Shown here piece by piece: positions 42,262-51,368 of a DNA stretch of 64,000 nucleotides. The position numbers were made by a program, and so were the translations under genes. Origin of the DNA: Thermodesulfitimonas autotrophica. GTDB taxonomy: Bacteria; Bacillota; Desulfotomaculia; Desulfotomaculales; Ammonificaceae. Location of the stretch: NCBI RefSeq assembly GCF_003815015.1, contig NZ_RKRE01000001.1:256460-320459 (forward strand). Reading direction: 5' to 3'. Below the pieces are notes generated by a model. The model was not told the DNA's origin, did no database searches, and worked only from the letters and a program-made list of their open reading frames with translations. How positions within the stretch are numbered: the stretch's first letter is position 1; each line of letters begins with the position of its first letter.

Positions 42262-45200
42262 TTTCGTCCCCCATCACCAACTGTTTGAACAGCGGGTCCA
42301 GGGAGACCACGCCCGGGGTGGGGCTGGCGCCGTTAATGAGGATTTCGTCCCACACTTCGCCCTCTAGCTTCATTTCGGTAATTTTGTCTTCTAGAAAGGC
42401 ACGCTCGACTTCTGGGTTCAGACCTTTCATATCCCGCCAGAGCACCAGAATGTGGCGTTTGCTCTCCCGATCGGTAGCTTTGACCACACGGTACTCGCGG
42501 TTTCCATCGTCGGGGCTGTACCAAGTCTCGTAGCACTTCACGCGCAGGCCGTAGAGGTAGTTGAAGGTCTCCACCAAGTTCACGGGTTTCTTAATAGGCC
42601 CGTTGTCAGTGAGAACCTCTAGGGTGTAGTTGAAGGGATGGGCCAGGTCCAGCGCCCGCAGGCAGGTCTCGGCCTCCTTGAGGGGTAGTTCGATCCAGTA
42701 ACGCAGGCGGTAGGTGTCCTCGCCGGCTAGGGCTTTATAAGCCTGCTCGCGCTTGCGGGCTTCCTTAGAAGCGCTCAGACGCTCCGCAGTAACGGCCAGG
42801 TTGTGCAGGGTGTCCTCGTAAGACTCGAGACGCAGGATCTTGACTAGCCGCGGCGTGCGTTCAGCCTCCTCGGGAGTGGCTCCCCGCTTAGGTTTGCCGT
42901 CCTTCCACTCGGGGGTATACATCACCTTGGCAATGCGGGGCAGGAGCACCGTGTCGAAGCACTCGCCCATTTCCACCAGGATGAACTTGCGCCGTCTACC
43001 GTCCGCGTGGTTCAGGTTGATGACCACGTGACCGGTGGTGCCGGAGCCAGCGAAAAAGTCGAGTATAACATCTCCCCCGCTTATTTGAGCGATGCGTGCT
43101 ATCAATCGAGTTGGTTTCGGAGAAGAATAGGGATTTTTAGGGAAAAGCATTTTGATTTCATTAACTGCTTCGTGATTGTGCCCAACCTCATTGTATGGCC
43201 AAATAGTCACAGGAATCATACCCTCTCGCACCTCCGAGAGGAAGGTTTTTTTGGCTGGGACTCCTTTTCCTTCAGGTCCGAACCAGATTCTGTTCTCCAA
43301 TTCGAGCTTTTTTAGTGTCTCGACACTATAACGAGGATAAGTTCCCGGTGGGGGAGACCAGACAACACCATTGGCAAATGTGTAAGTAAACGATTGAACA
43401 GTTCCGCTTTTTGCGTGGAGCGGTGTAGCTTTCCATGGCCCCCTCGGATCGTTGTCAGGATTGGAGTACCCCTTTCGTTGCTTCTCTGTCCGTGGTAACA
43501 GCACAGGAGAAAACTTATGTTTGTCTTTTGCAAAAGTAATTATGAAATCGTGATTGTCCGAAAACCATCTCGCATCATTTGCTCTGGTATATTTTTTTTG
43601 CCAAATAATATTGTTTATAAAATTTTCTTTACCGAATATGGCTTCTAAAACTTTCCGAAGCTCTGCCTGCTCTCCGTCGTCAATACTCACGAAAATCACG
43701 CCATCCTCAAGCATTAACTTCCATGCTATCCTTAGCCGCTCCTCCATCATTGCCAGCCAGGAAGAGTGCTGATACCGGTCTTTGTAGATAAACTCATCGC
43801 TTCCAGTGTTGTACGGCGGATCGATGTAGATGCACTTTACCTGCTCCCGGTAGCGCTCCATAAGCAGGCGTAACGCCTGGTAGTTCTCACCATGCACCAG
43901 CAGGCCATCTGTGGCCTCATCCAGATCCTCAAAGGGCAACGCTTCCAACAGGCGACGTACAAAGCCGCGGTCGAAGTGCCTGGTGTACACCGGCAGGGTA
44001 GGATGAGCTTCCAAAAAAGCCTCGTTTACTTCACCCTCTACGGCCAGCCAGCGCTGCCACTCCAGCAACTGCCCATTGTTACACAGGATCTCCGGCCAGA
44101 ACTCGCGCGGCACGTGCCGGACGGGAATGAGGTAATCGGTTTCCAGCACAAATTTCTTTTTCTCGAAAAGCGTCTTTTGGGCGTCCTCAATGGTAGCTAA
44201 GAATTTGATTACTTCCTCGGCAAGTTTGCGGAAAGTTTTCACCACCCGGCGCTTGGCGTCGAGGTCAGCTTCTATATCCATTAGATGGATAATCTGATCC
44301 TTGATGTAAAACTCCAGTTCGCGAGTAAGAAACCCAGCCAGATTTTTGTGGATGAAATAGTCACTGGTGTTGCGCCGACAGAAATGGCGCAGGCGCTTCT
44401 GCAAAAGGGTGGGCGCGTCCTCGCCTTCGTTAATAGGTCGGCCGAGTAAGACACGCAGGTCGCTATCCGGTACGACCTCCAGAACGCGAGGCAGAGCTTC
44501 CTCCAGGATGGCCTCTTGGGCCTTGCTATTGTTGCCGTACCGCTCTGCCTCTTCAGGTGTAGGCAAGCGGTACTCAAAAGGCAAGGTAAACTCTCGCGCT
44601 TCGACGTCGTAACTCGCCAGATCAGGCCGGGGGAAGAAGTAACGCGCATTTCCTTTGGTGTTGTCTTTGGGAATGCTGGCCTCGGTCATAACAAAACGCA
44701 CACGGTACTCACCGGTCAGATCGTCCAGTTTAAAGGCGTAATCCCGAAACCGTTCGGCGGTCTTAACGTAGTGCTGGTCGCGGTTGGCCCAGTAGAAGAA
44801 GACCTCTTCGCCGTTGTAGGGCACGGCGTACGTTTCCCGGGCTCCATAACGCCGTTTGGGGATGAAATCCCCGTCTTCGTAGTAGCGTCTAAAAAAGTCG
44901 TACAGGTAGTTGAAAACGTCGGCCTTGTCCTTTTCAGTAACCTCTTCGGCAACCTGGACAGCGGCCACTTTCTGGCGGACAGATTCGTAGCGTTCTGCTA
45001 GCTCACGGACAACCTTAGCACTACTGTTTAGGTACTCCGATTTGATCTCGCCAGTAGGAAGAATAGCATCTTCAGCAATCTGCTCCTGGACCTCTCGCGC
45101 CAGAGCATCCAGTTCAGCCCGCAACTTCTCTCGTTCTTCATCACCGACAATCCGAAAAGCAGCGTCTACCTCCCTCGGCAGTTGCTCGCTTATAAAGGCT

Positions 45201-45319
45201 TCTATCTCGGCCCGCTTCAGGTGGAACAAACGGTAGAGGCCAAAGTCTAAGTCAGCCAAATCGAGTTGAAAAAGTTCTCGAAAAAGGGATTGAAGTTTCT
45301 TTAAAGGATGTTCGTTCAC
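42254..45319 (-). CDS. Type III-like DNA methyltransferase (Mod), beta-class
   Basis: 1021 residues, GTG with AGGAGG in the leader. Motif IV DPPYNTGSDEFIYKDRYQHS occurs before motif I ILDFFAGSGTTGHVVINLN, the beta-class order of N6-adenine or N4-cytosine methylases. A long N-terminal region (~1-480) and a ~200-residue C-terminal region would carry target recognition. It would protect the host site that the Res partner cuts. The frame overlaps the nuclease gene downstream and lies 51 bases after the HEPN-like gene. Confidence 0.92.
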   Translation of the reverse strand: MNEHPLKKLQSLFRELFQLDLADLDFGLYRLFHLKRAEIEAFISEQLPREVDAAFRIVGDEEREKLRAELDALAREVQEQIAEDAILPTGEIKSEYLNSSAKVVRELAERYESVRQKVAAVQVAEEVTEKDKADVFNYLYDFFRRYYEDGDFIPKRRYGARETYAVPYNGEEVFFYWANRDQHYVKTAERFRDYAFKLDDLTGEYRVRFVMTEASIPKDNTKGNARYFFPRPDLASYDVEAREFTLPFEYRLPTPEEAERYGNNSKAQEAILEEALPRVLEVVPDSDLRVLLGRPINEGEDAPTLLQKRLRHFCRRNTSDYFIHKNLAGFLTRELEFYIKDQIIHLMDIEADLDAKRRVVKTFRKLAEEVIKFLATIEDAQKTLFEKKKFVLETDYLIPVRHVPREFWPEILCNNGQLLEWQRWLAVEGEVNEAFLEAHPTLPVYTRHFDRGFVRRLLEALPFEDLDEATDGLLVHGENYQALRLLMERYREQVKCIYIDPPYNTGSDEFIYKDRYQHSSWLAMMEERLRIAWKLMLEDGVIFVSIDDGEQAELRKVLEAIFGKENFINNIIWQKKYTRANDARWFSDNHDFIITFAKDKHKFSPVLLPRTEKQRKGYSNPDNDPRGPWKATPLHAKSGTVQSFTYTFANGVVWSPPPGTYPRYSVETLKKLELENRIWFGPEGKGVPAKKTFLSEVREGMIPVTIWPYNEVGHNHEAVNEIKMLFPKNPYSSPKPTRLIARIAQISGGDVILDFFAGSGTTGHVVINLNHADGRRRKFILVEMGECFDTVLLPRIAKVMYTPEWKDGKPKRGATPEEAERTPRLVKILRLESYEDTLHNLAVTAERLSASKEARKREQAYKALAGEDTYRLRYWIELPLKEAETCLRALDLAHPFNYTLEVLTDNGPIKKPVNLVETFNYLYGLRVKCYETWYSPDDGNREYRVVKATDRESKRHILVLWRDMKGLNPEVERAFLEDKITEMKLEGEVWDEILINGASPTPGVVSLDPLFKQLVMGDENE

Positions 45320-45370
45320 AGTTCACATCCTCCTTTTACTTAATCAACCACCAGAATAAACAAGTAAGTT

Positions 45371-46357
45371 TTAGATGATAACAGGAAAACATTTTTGGAG
45401 ACTTTCTTCATTTTCCCAGCGCAAAGCAAACTTTTCATCCAAAAATGCCTGTTTTATCACTTTAGCAATTACTTCTTCAGCTTTTTCCAAAAGCCCAAGT
45501 TCTTTTTCGGTAGCCTTTACAATTAACCTGCCGTGGTCTACCGTGTTTCTGTAACCCCATATCTTTTCAACTTCTTTACTCTCTAACTCAATTCCAATGT
45601 CTTTTGCTATTTTGGGAATCCGATGCAAAAACTGCTGGCGGACACAATAGTCGTTAATACAAGCCATTGATTGGAAAGCCTGCGCTATAAAGTGCCAACG
45701 AACCGTTAAATCGTCCGAGGAAAAGCCATACACATAGGACCACAAGCTCCGTTGCAACCGTTCAGGTAACTCGCGCTCTAAAAAATTCCCCAATATCTTC
45801 CCTAAAGTAGAGATTTCTTCCGCAGTATACCAAGTTCGCCTTCCTAAAATTTTTGCTTGCGACACAGGAAGATAGGCTTCTGTAAGCCACCCATAATACC
45901 GAGCAGGCATTACTCTAACCAATTGATTCCCTTGTATAATACACCGGCTAGCATATTTTAAATTAGTGGCAGTAGGATACACTAGGCGGGATAAAAATAA
46001 ACAAATCTCCAACGGGTGGAGTTCCTTCCAAAGAGGCTTTTTCCACACGTGGCCCTTTTCGTGTTCAATGGCTGGATTTTCAAGTATAAATGCTCCGCTC
46101 AGATTATCTAAGTAAGAAGCAATTTTAAAATTATAACCAGCCGGTTCACAGCTTTCCATTATCGTAGAAAAATTTTTTGCGATTACCGTAAACACTGAAT
46201 ATTCCCCAGCTTTACGCGCTCTGGTGGTAATATACCAAAGACGATGAAAGCGTTCACCATCCGCTCGTTCAAATACCAAAAAAGGCTCGTCCCGCATTTC
46301 TTCCGGAAACTTCTCTCCAGGCGAACTCATAATAAGTAGTATATCTAAACCTTCCAC
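45371..46357 (-). CDS. HEPN-domain protein (possible RNase), first gene of the R-M operon
   Basis: 328 residues, GTG start. The C-terminal ~70 residues are helical with IWGYRNTVDHGRL, giving the HEPN RNase motif R270-N-x3-H275 inside two predicted helices (ApeA-like HEPN arrangement). The rest, from EEMRDEPFLVFERADGERFHR onward, is an unrecognised mixed domain resembling ApeA N-terminal regions. HEPN RNases in defence loci cut RNA in abortive infection. Placement 51 bases upstream of mod suggests a coupled second line of defence. Function inferred. Confidence 0.65.
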   Translation of the reverse strand: MEGLDILLIMSSPGEKFPEEMRDEPFLVFERADGERFHRLWYITTRARKAGEYSVFTVIAKNFSTIMESCEPAGYNFKIASYLDNLSGAFILENPAIEHEKGHVWKKPLWKELHPLEICLFLSRLVYPTATNLKYASRCIIQGNQLVRVMPARYYGWLTEAYLPVSQAKILGRRTWYTAEEISTLGKILGNFLERELPERLQRSLWSYVYGFSSDDLTVRWHFIAQAFQSMACINDYCVRQQFLHRIPKIAKDIGIELESKEVEKIWGYRNTVDHGRLIVKATEKELGLLEKAEEVIAKVIKQAFLDEKFALRWENEESLQKCFPVII

Positions 46358-46399
46358 CGTTACCTACTTTCCCTTCTTGCTTTTCGAATAGCCTGTTTT

Positions 46400-47119
46400 C
46401 TATGACCTGCACACCCTGCACGGCCTGTACCCCGCCTTAATAGCCTCTTCCCGGCTCCCGAACTCCACCCGGTTCGCCGGGCTTATCTTCTGCGCCCACC
46501 TGCAGCCCGCCCGGTGGAATATCTTCGTCCGCCTGTTGCCGACGTAGAGCGCCTTGCCCGCGGGCTTCGCGACCGCCGGGGCGCCCCACAGGCCCTTGCC
46601 CTTCTCCCGCGCCTCCCGCTGGAACTTCACGAAGATGTCGGCGTACTTCACGTTGGGAGGAACCGTCATCACCTGGGCGTACCCGTTCAGGAGGAGCTCC
46701 GCGTTGTATATCCTGGCGCGGACTTCTTTTTCCGTGAACGCCGCCGGCGGGGAGAGCCACACATAGGCCAGGAGCCTGCCGTACTTGTCCCTTTGCTGAA
46801 CGTCGAACTCCAGCCAGACCTTTCTCTTCAGCAGCCGCTTCCTGGTGTAGGCCGCGGCCTGCTTGCCGTAAGGCTGCTCCCTGATGCCCAGGTCGGGGTG
46901 GCTGATCTCGGGCGTGTTGACGCCGATGAGCCGCACGCGCTCGTCCCGGCCGTTCAGCCTGACGTGAACGGTGTCGCCGTCGGAGACGTGAGTTACGACC
47001 GCCTGCAAGAGCTTCGGCTTCCCGGCGGCCTCAGACTTGGAGGCGCAGCCGGAGAGGAGGAGCAGGACGAAGAGCGCCAGCAGGAATGGGATAAAACGTT
47101 TCGGCCGCAAGGAAAGCAC
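46400..47119 (-). CDS. Lipoprotein thermonuclease (SNase family) with an Ada-like Cys domain
   Basis: 239 residues, GTG start. A lipoprotein signal (FLLALFVLLLLSGCA, Cys at about 26) is followed by the SNase domain: VTHVSDGDTVHVRLNGRDER, VRLIGVNTPEISHP, LLKRKVWLEF and GRLLAYVWL, i.e. the Arg/Asp/Glu catalytic set. The C-terminal ~45 residues (IFHRAGCRWAQKI...YRPCRVCRS) form a Cys/His metal-binding module like that of Ada/DUF. It would degrade extracellular DNA/RNA at the cell surface. Confidence 0.9.
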   Translation of the reverse strand: MLSLRPKRFIPFLLALFVLLLLSGCASKSEAAGKPKLLQAVVTHVSDGDTVHVRLNGRDERVRLIGVNTPEISHPDLGIREQPYGKQAAAYTRKRLLKRKVWLEFDVQQRDKYGRLLAYVWLSPPAAFTEKEVRARIYNAELLLNGYAQVMTVPPNVKYADIFVKFQREAREKGKGLWGAPAVAKPAGKALYVGNRRTKIFHRAGCRWAQKISPANRVEFGSREEAIKAGYRPCRVCRS

Positions 47120-47229
47120 CGTCCTTTTTCAAACCCGGAAAAGTTTTCGAGGTCAACTTTCCCTATACAAAGCTTAACAAACCCTAACTTCGTATTCAGG
47201 TACTCGCTGTGCAGGTTCATCGGCTTTTA
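47120..47229. other. Gap between the IS607 right end and the thermonuclease
   Basis: About 110 bp upstream of the thermonuclease gene, in which its promoter must lie. No other feature seen. Confidence 0.35.
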
Positions 47230-47534
47230 GCCTCCCCGACGGCTACCTCCATCGCCGTCTGGCCGGACGGCACCCCTCGAAAGGGGACGCCCTTAACCTG
47301 GAAGGGCGTGCGGCCGCCGTCCGCATCCCAGCGTTTTCCGTCTCGCGGGAACAACCCCTGCACGGCAGGACCACGGTCTCCTTAAACGGAGGCACAGGCA
47401 TTCTTCCCTTGAGCGCATGCCGGGTGGGGGAGTTACCCCACCTACCCGCCGCCCCCTTGCCCCCTGTACCAACGGTTGCCGGGGCCCCGGGCGGCCCCGG
47501 CGGGAGAGAGCGATGGGCTTTAATTGCCGGATAT
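47230..47534 (-). ncRNA. Candidate TnpB guide RNA (omega/reRNA) and IS607 right end
   Basis: The ~300 bp after the tnpB stop have no gene but are very GC-rich and full of complementary pairs (for example CCGGGGCC/GGCCCCGG near 47490 and GGGGTG/CACCCC near 47270). TnpB systems transcribe a structured RNA across the tnpB 3' end whose last bases beyond the element end act as the guide. The likely boundary is near 47215-47230, where structure ends. The exact RNA ends are not visible. Confidence 0.55.
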
Positions 47535-49010
47535 TTAACCTGTCTTCCCGAACATGAAAACTAGCCAGTCTTCCGGCCGCCAGCGCTGGGTTAAATATCC
47601 TTCCCTGACCGCCCGCTTCCGGGCCGCTTTGAAGAGGCCGAAAAACTTACCCCAGAGCCTGAAGTGCCGCCATCCTTCCTTCGGCGACAGCACCTCCATA
47701 AGCTCCCGGGGCATCTTCTCGGCGTATCCCAGCGCCCGGCGGGCTATCACCAGGGCCGCCGCCTGGTGGGCGCTCAAACCGTAAGTTTCGGCGTACTTGA
47801 AATAGCCGATGAGGGAAGTAAACCTGGCGGAAACGGTGAACACCGCGACGCCGCGCTTCCGCAGGGCCACGACAATGCGGTTGAAAAGGAGCTTTTTGCA
47901 AAAGTTGTGGGTTATGCGGTTAAAATACCGGTTCGTGTCGTGGTCCCGGGCGAAAGCGAGCTCTTCCAGGGCGACCTGCTTTACGCCCAGGCCTTCCAGC
48001 CAGTTGGCTATTTCTTTGGCCAAGTTGCCAGCAAGCCATTCCCGTTTTTCGTGGGAAACGTGGACCAGTTCTGGGCACCAGAAGCAGCGGGAGGCCTTGA
48101 AGTTGCCGTTGGGGGAAACCACCGTCACGGCTGCTACCTCTGGGTTCAGGTCTATTCCCGCCATGATAGAATCCTTGTCCACGGGCACGGTATCGCCCAG
48201 GGGAAAGGAAATGAGGCATTCGAACCTGCCGTCTTTCCGCACTACCCGCACCGTGTAGGCTTCTCCCTTGAGGAGACGCAAGATGAGAAGGTTCCGGTAG
48301 CGGGCGGGGATTTCCAGCGGCACAGTGACCCATTCTTCTTCCTTTCTCCTACGCCCGGTTTTATTTTCCGGCTCCGGCGGTATGTAGACGTTGAGATAGA
48401 AGGTGTCGGTTAAATCGTGATAAACGATTTCTGTGTTGGCGTTGCCGTGCTGCCCTTCCAGCCCTTTCATGTTGGCCTGGCCCACGGAATAAAATGCGTT
48501 GGACCGCATCTCCCGCCATTCTTCTTTAGAAAGTTTCCCTTCCTGGAGGAGGAGCAGGTTTTTCTTGCCCCCGAAAACGGCGGGCGGCACCTCGTTCCTT
48601 TCCAGAAAGCCCTGCCAGTAGGCAAGTTTGGTCCGGAGCTTGTTCAGCCTGGCCAGGATACCCTGGCAGTGAAGCCTGTCCTTGGTGCGATCAAGTTTTT
48701 CTTCAGATTTCTCTATTTTGGCTTCCAGGTCGGAGACATACATCTTCACCAGTTCTTTCTGGCTCTCTATGGCGGCCTTCGCGTCTTCTACCGCCCACTG
48801 GCACCAGCGGGCGTTGGGAAAAAACTTTTCGTAGAGAGTTTTGACAATTTCCCCGGTTTCCTTCCCGCGCCTCAAGGCCTGGTAGGCGGAACGCTTGGCC
48901 GCTTGAAAACGGCCCATAAAGGAGACCAGCTCCTCCCGGGCGGCGGCGTCGGGGTATATTCTTCCTGGCACGGTCATCATGTCAATCGGCTTGCTCGCCC
49001 TTGGACGCAT
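47535..49010 (-). CDS. tnpB: IS607-associated TnpB-like nuclease with non-canonical RuvC-III
   Basis: 491 residues, overlapping tnpA by 29 bases. An N-terminal helical/HTH_OrfB-like region with a coiled coil (~80-135) precedes the RuvC core: MAGIDLNPEVAAVTVV (Asp287) and VALEELAF (Glu349/350). The CxxC...CxxC zinc finger that normally precedes motif III is absent, and motif III reads GLSAHQAAALVIARR, where the usual DxNAAxNI Asp is His415. So cutting activity by the standard mechanism is uncertain; a rearranged active site or nuclease loss are both possible. Confidence 0.85.
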   Translation of the reverse strand: MRPRASKPIDMMTVPGRIYPDAAAREELVSFMGRFQAAKRSAYQALRRGKETGEIVKTLYEKFFPNARWCQWAVEDAKAAIESQKELVKMYVSDLEAKIEKSEEKLDRTKDRLHCQGILARLNKLRTKLAYWQGFLERNEVPPAVFGGKKNLLLLQEGKLSKEEWREMRSNAFYSVGQANMKGLEGQHGNANTEIVYHDLTDTFYLNVYIPPEPENKTGRRRKEEEWVTVPLEIPARYRNLLILRLLKGEAYTVRVVRKDGRFECLISFPLGDTVPVDKDSIMAGIDLNPEVAAVTVVSPNGNFKASRCFWCPELVHVSHEKREWLAGNLAKEIANWLEGLGVKQVALEELAFARDHDTNRYFNRITHNFCKKLLFNRIVVALRKRGVAVFTVSARFTSLIGYFKYAETYGLSAHQAAALVIARRALGYAEKMPRELMEVLSPKEGWRHFRLWGKFFGLFKAARKRAVREGYLTQRWRPEDWLVFMFGKTG

Positions 49011-49632
49011 CGAGCATGGCCTCCTTCACTTTTTTGCGAAACTCTCTGCTCCGCGAACCGTAGAGCTTGGCGGAAAAAACGGTCAGAATGGAAAGCATGT
49101 CCTGTACCAGCTCTTCGTGCAGGGATTTCGGCTCTTCCCCGTTCACTACCTCTACTCTCACGCCGAAGGCGTTAAAATAACGCTCGATATAGGTGAACCC
49201 GAACCGGGCCAGCCGGTCTTTGAACTCGATTGCCACCAGATCCATCTTGCCTTCGCGGGCCATGCGGAAAAGCCGGGCCAGACCTTTGCGTTTCTCGTTC
49301 AGCCCGGACCCCTGCTCCGCTATGGCGGCCACTACTTGATAGCCCTTGTCCCGGCAGTATTTTTCCAGACGTTTTTTCTGCCGCTCCAGGTTGCCGGCTC
49401 CAGCCTGTTTTGCACTGGACACGCGGGCATAAATAACGGCACGAATGCCTGAAGTGGCTTCTCCGCCCAGAAGGCGCAGAACCTCGCTCCTGGGAAAACG
49501 CCTTTGGCCTGAAGGCATGCGGACGCACCGGATCTTACCTTCCTTTTCCCAGCGGCGCAGGGTGATGGGGTGGACGCCCAGTATTTCAGCGGCTTTGCGC
49601 AACGGGTAGTGTTCTTCTAAATCAGGTTTCAT
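48982..49632 (-). CDS. tnpA: IS607-family serine recombinase TnpA
   Basis: 216 residues. An N-terminal MerR-like helix-turn-helix (YPLRKAAEILGVHPITLRRW) is joined to a small serine resolvase domain (VIYARVSSAKQAGAGNLERQ, catalytic Ser72; EFKDRLARFG). This orientation, DNA-binding domain first, is specific to IS607 transposases, which insert without target duplication. It overlaps tnpB. Confidence 0.95.
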   Translation of the reverse strand: MKPDLEEHYPLRKAAEILGVHPITLRRWEKEGKIRCVRMPSGQRRFPRSEVLRLLGGEATSGIRAVIYARVSSAKQAGAGNLERQKKRLEKYCRDKGYQVVAAIAEQGSGLNEKRKGLARLFRMAREGKMDLVAIEFKDRLARFGFTYIERYFNAFGVRVEVVNGEEPKSLHEELVQDMLSILTVFSAKLYGSRSREFRKKVKEAMLDASKGEQAD

Positions 49633-49638
49633 AATTTA

Positions 49639-49667
49639 AGTATAGCATTGATTAGGAAAGGAGGCAA
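49639..49667 (-). promoter_or_regulatory. IS607 promoter giving a probable leaderless tnpA mRNA
   Basis: TTGCCT (49662-49667), 17-bp spacer, TATACT (49639-49644). Only six bases (TAAATT) separate the -10 from the tnpA ATG, so transcription should begin at or next to the start codon. Confidence 0.7.
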
Positions 49668-49824
49668 CTGTTGGTTGGACACCCGGCGGGATTTTCCTGC
49701 AGAGTCTTGGATCCTTTCCCTCCACATCCGCCACGCCGCAATCGCAATCCAGCACCCGGCCAACTCTTCTTCCCGCTCCCGCGCTCGCCATTCCTGCCGA
49801 CTTTGGACATGCCCGCATCCCTTC

Positions 49825-50616
49825 TCAAAGATACAGCCTCCTGATCGTCTCCCGCAGCATCCGGGCGTTCTGGACCGCCTGGCCGCGCGGGTGGTTGTTG
49901 AAGGCGACGAAAGTTCTCTTAGATCCCTCGGCCACGGACCTGACCCGCGGCACCCACTCTTCGAGTTCTTCCTGCGAATAGAGGTAATCGTAGCGTTCCC
50001 ACGCTTCCCCGTGCCGCCACCACTTCGCGGCGTTGCGCCCGTGGAAGCGGACGTAGGCGAAGTCCGCGGTCCGCACGGCCACCGGGCCGACCAGTCCCTT
50101 GAGCCGCGGCTCGTCCACGCAGACATAGGCGAAGTTAAGAGAGCGCAGGAGGTCGAAGGTCGACTGCTCCACCCAGCTTGCGTGCCGGAACTCCACGGCG
50201 GCGGGAACATCCGGGAAGAGCTCCCGGAGACGCGCAAGGTAATCCCTGTTCCCGGGGCTGTTGGGGAAGGAGAAGGGAAACTGGAAGAGCACCGCGCCTA
50301 GCTTTCCCGCCTCCTCCAGGGGCTGCAGCACCGCCCGGAACTTCCCGGCGTGGCCGGTAAACTCCGCCTCCCTCTCGTGGGTGAGGGACCCGTGCGCCTT
50401 CACCGCGAAAACGAAGCCCTCCGGGGTCTTCTTGACCAGGGCCTCCATCACGCGCGCCGGCGGGATGTGGTAGAAGGTGGAGTTGACCTCGGTGAAGGAA
50501 AACTCCCGCGTGTAGTACTCCAGCATCTTCCCTTTAGCCAGACGGAGGGGATAGAAGGCACCGCGCCAGTCGTCGTAGCTGTAGCCGGAGGTGCCGATCA
50601 GGATTTCCGGATGCAC
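49825..50616 (-). CDS. DUF72 family protein
   Basis: 263 residues, ATG. The N-terminus ILIGTSGYSYDDWRGAFYP and later TEVNSTFYHIPPARVM, FVFAVKAHGSLTHE and AVEFRHASW are the classical DUF72 (TIM-barrel-like) blocks. The family is widespread in anaerobes and archaea but without a proven activity. The ribosome binding site AGGAGAGGTCG lies upstream. Confidence 0.93.
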   Translation of the reverse strand: MHPEILIGTSGYSYDDWRGAFYPLRLAKGKMLEYYTREFSFTEVNSTFYHIPPARVMEALVKKTPEGFVFAVKAHGSLTHEREAEFTGHAGKFRAVLQPLEEAGKLGAVLFQFPFSFPNSPGNRDYLARLRELFPDVPAAVEFRHASWVEQSTFDLLRSLNFAYVCVDEPRLKGLVGPVAVRTADFAYVRFHGRNAAKWWRHGEAWERYDYLYSQEELEEWVPRVRSVAEGSKRTFVAFNNHPRGQAVQNARMLRETIRRLYL

Positions 50617-50690
50617 GCCGACCTCTCCTTTGCAGGAAGGGTTCGATAAATACCGGAAGTTTCCTCTTTTCGCAGTCGTCTTTGAATAAA

Positions 50691-50724
50691 GAAAAAAAAG
50701 GGGCGCACGCGCGTGCGCCCCTTT
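50691..50724 (-). terminator. Terminator after nrdG
   Basis: Perfect 11-bp palindrome GGGGCGCACGC/GCGTGCGCCCC (50700-50721), followed on the minus strand by CTTTTTTTTC. It lies past nrdG and can also work for plus-strand transcripts. Confidence 0.9.
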
Positions 50725-50775
50725 GGTGGTGCCATTCTTTTTCGATCCGGCTAACGTCCCTTAGAATTTTTTCTC

Positions 50776-51291
50776 TTACACAGCAACCTGCACCAGAGTC
50801 CCAGCTGCTCTGGAGGCGCGGACGTCGATTATCCGCTGGTTTTTAGAGCCGCGGAAAGGAAGGGTGAGGTCGCGTTCAGCCAGGACGAAGGGGCCGTCGA
50901 TGAGGATGTCGGTCACCGCCAGCAGCTCCCGGACTCCTTTTTCCGCCATCGTCTGGAGCTCCTCGTAAGTGTAGCCCGTGTAAGTGACGATATTATAGCC
51001 CTCTTCGCGCAGCGCCCGCCCTAAAACCGCGAAAGCACCTGCCTGCAGAAAGGGGTCCCCGCCGGAGAAGGTGACGCCCTTCAGGAGCGGGTTGCGGCTG
51101 ATATCGGCTAACAACTCCGCCGCCGTGATCTCGTAGCCGCCCGCCGGGTCCCAGGTTTCCGGGTTGTGGCACCCCTTGCAATGATGCGGGCACCCCTGAG
51201 CGAAGATAACGTAGCGCAGACCCGGCCCGTCCACCACGCTCTCGCGGACTACACCGGCGATGCGCAAAGTTTCGGGCGCGCTTCTGAACAT
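50776..51291 (-). CDS. nrdG: Anaerobic ribonucleotide reductase activating protein
   Basis: 171 residues; ATG 51291 with AAAGGGGGG upstream. The radical-SAM motif C34-x3-C38-x2-C41 (QGCPHHCKGCHNPETW) and FSGGDPFLQ (SAM-binding GGE-like) are intact. It uses SAM and a [4Fe-4S] cluster to make the glycyl radical of NrdD. It directly follows nrdD (77 bases), the usual operon order. Confidence 0.95.
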   Translation of the reverse strand: MFRSAPETLRIAGVVRESVVDGPGLRYVIFAQGCPHHCKGCHNPETWDPAGGYEITAAELLADISRNPLLKGVTFSGGDPFLQAGAFAVLGRALREEGYNIVTYTGYTYEELQTMAEKGVRELLAVTDILIDGPFVLAERDLTLPFRGSKNQRIIDVRASRAAGTLVQVAV

Positions 51292-51368
51292 ACCTGCAGA
51301 ACCCCCCTTTTGATTGGTTTTGGGGAGCAGGCCGAAACCCGCCCCCCCAATCTGGAAAGCTACCGCTA

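Noticed and set aside
47120-47534. CRISPR array or group II intron
   Set aside because: There is no regularly spaced repeat and no intron domain V; the position after tnpB and the GC-rich hairpins fit a TnpB guide RNA better.
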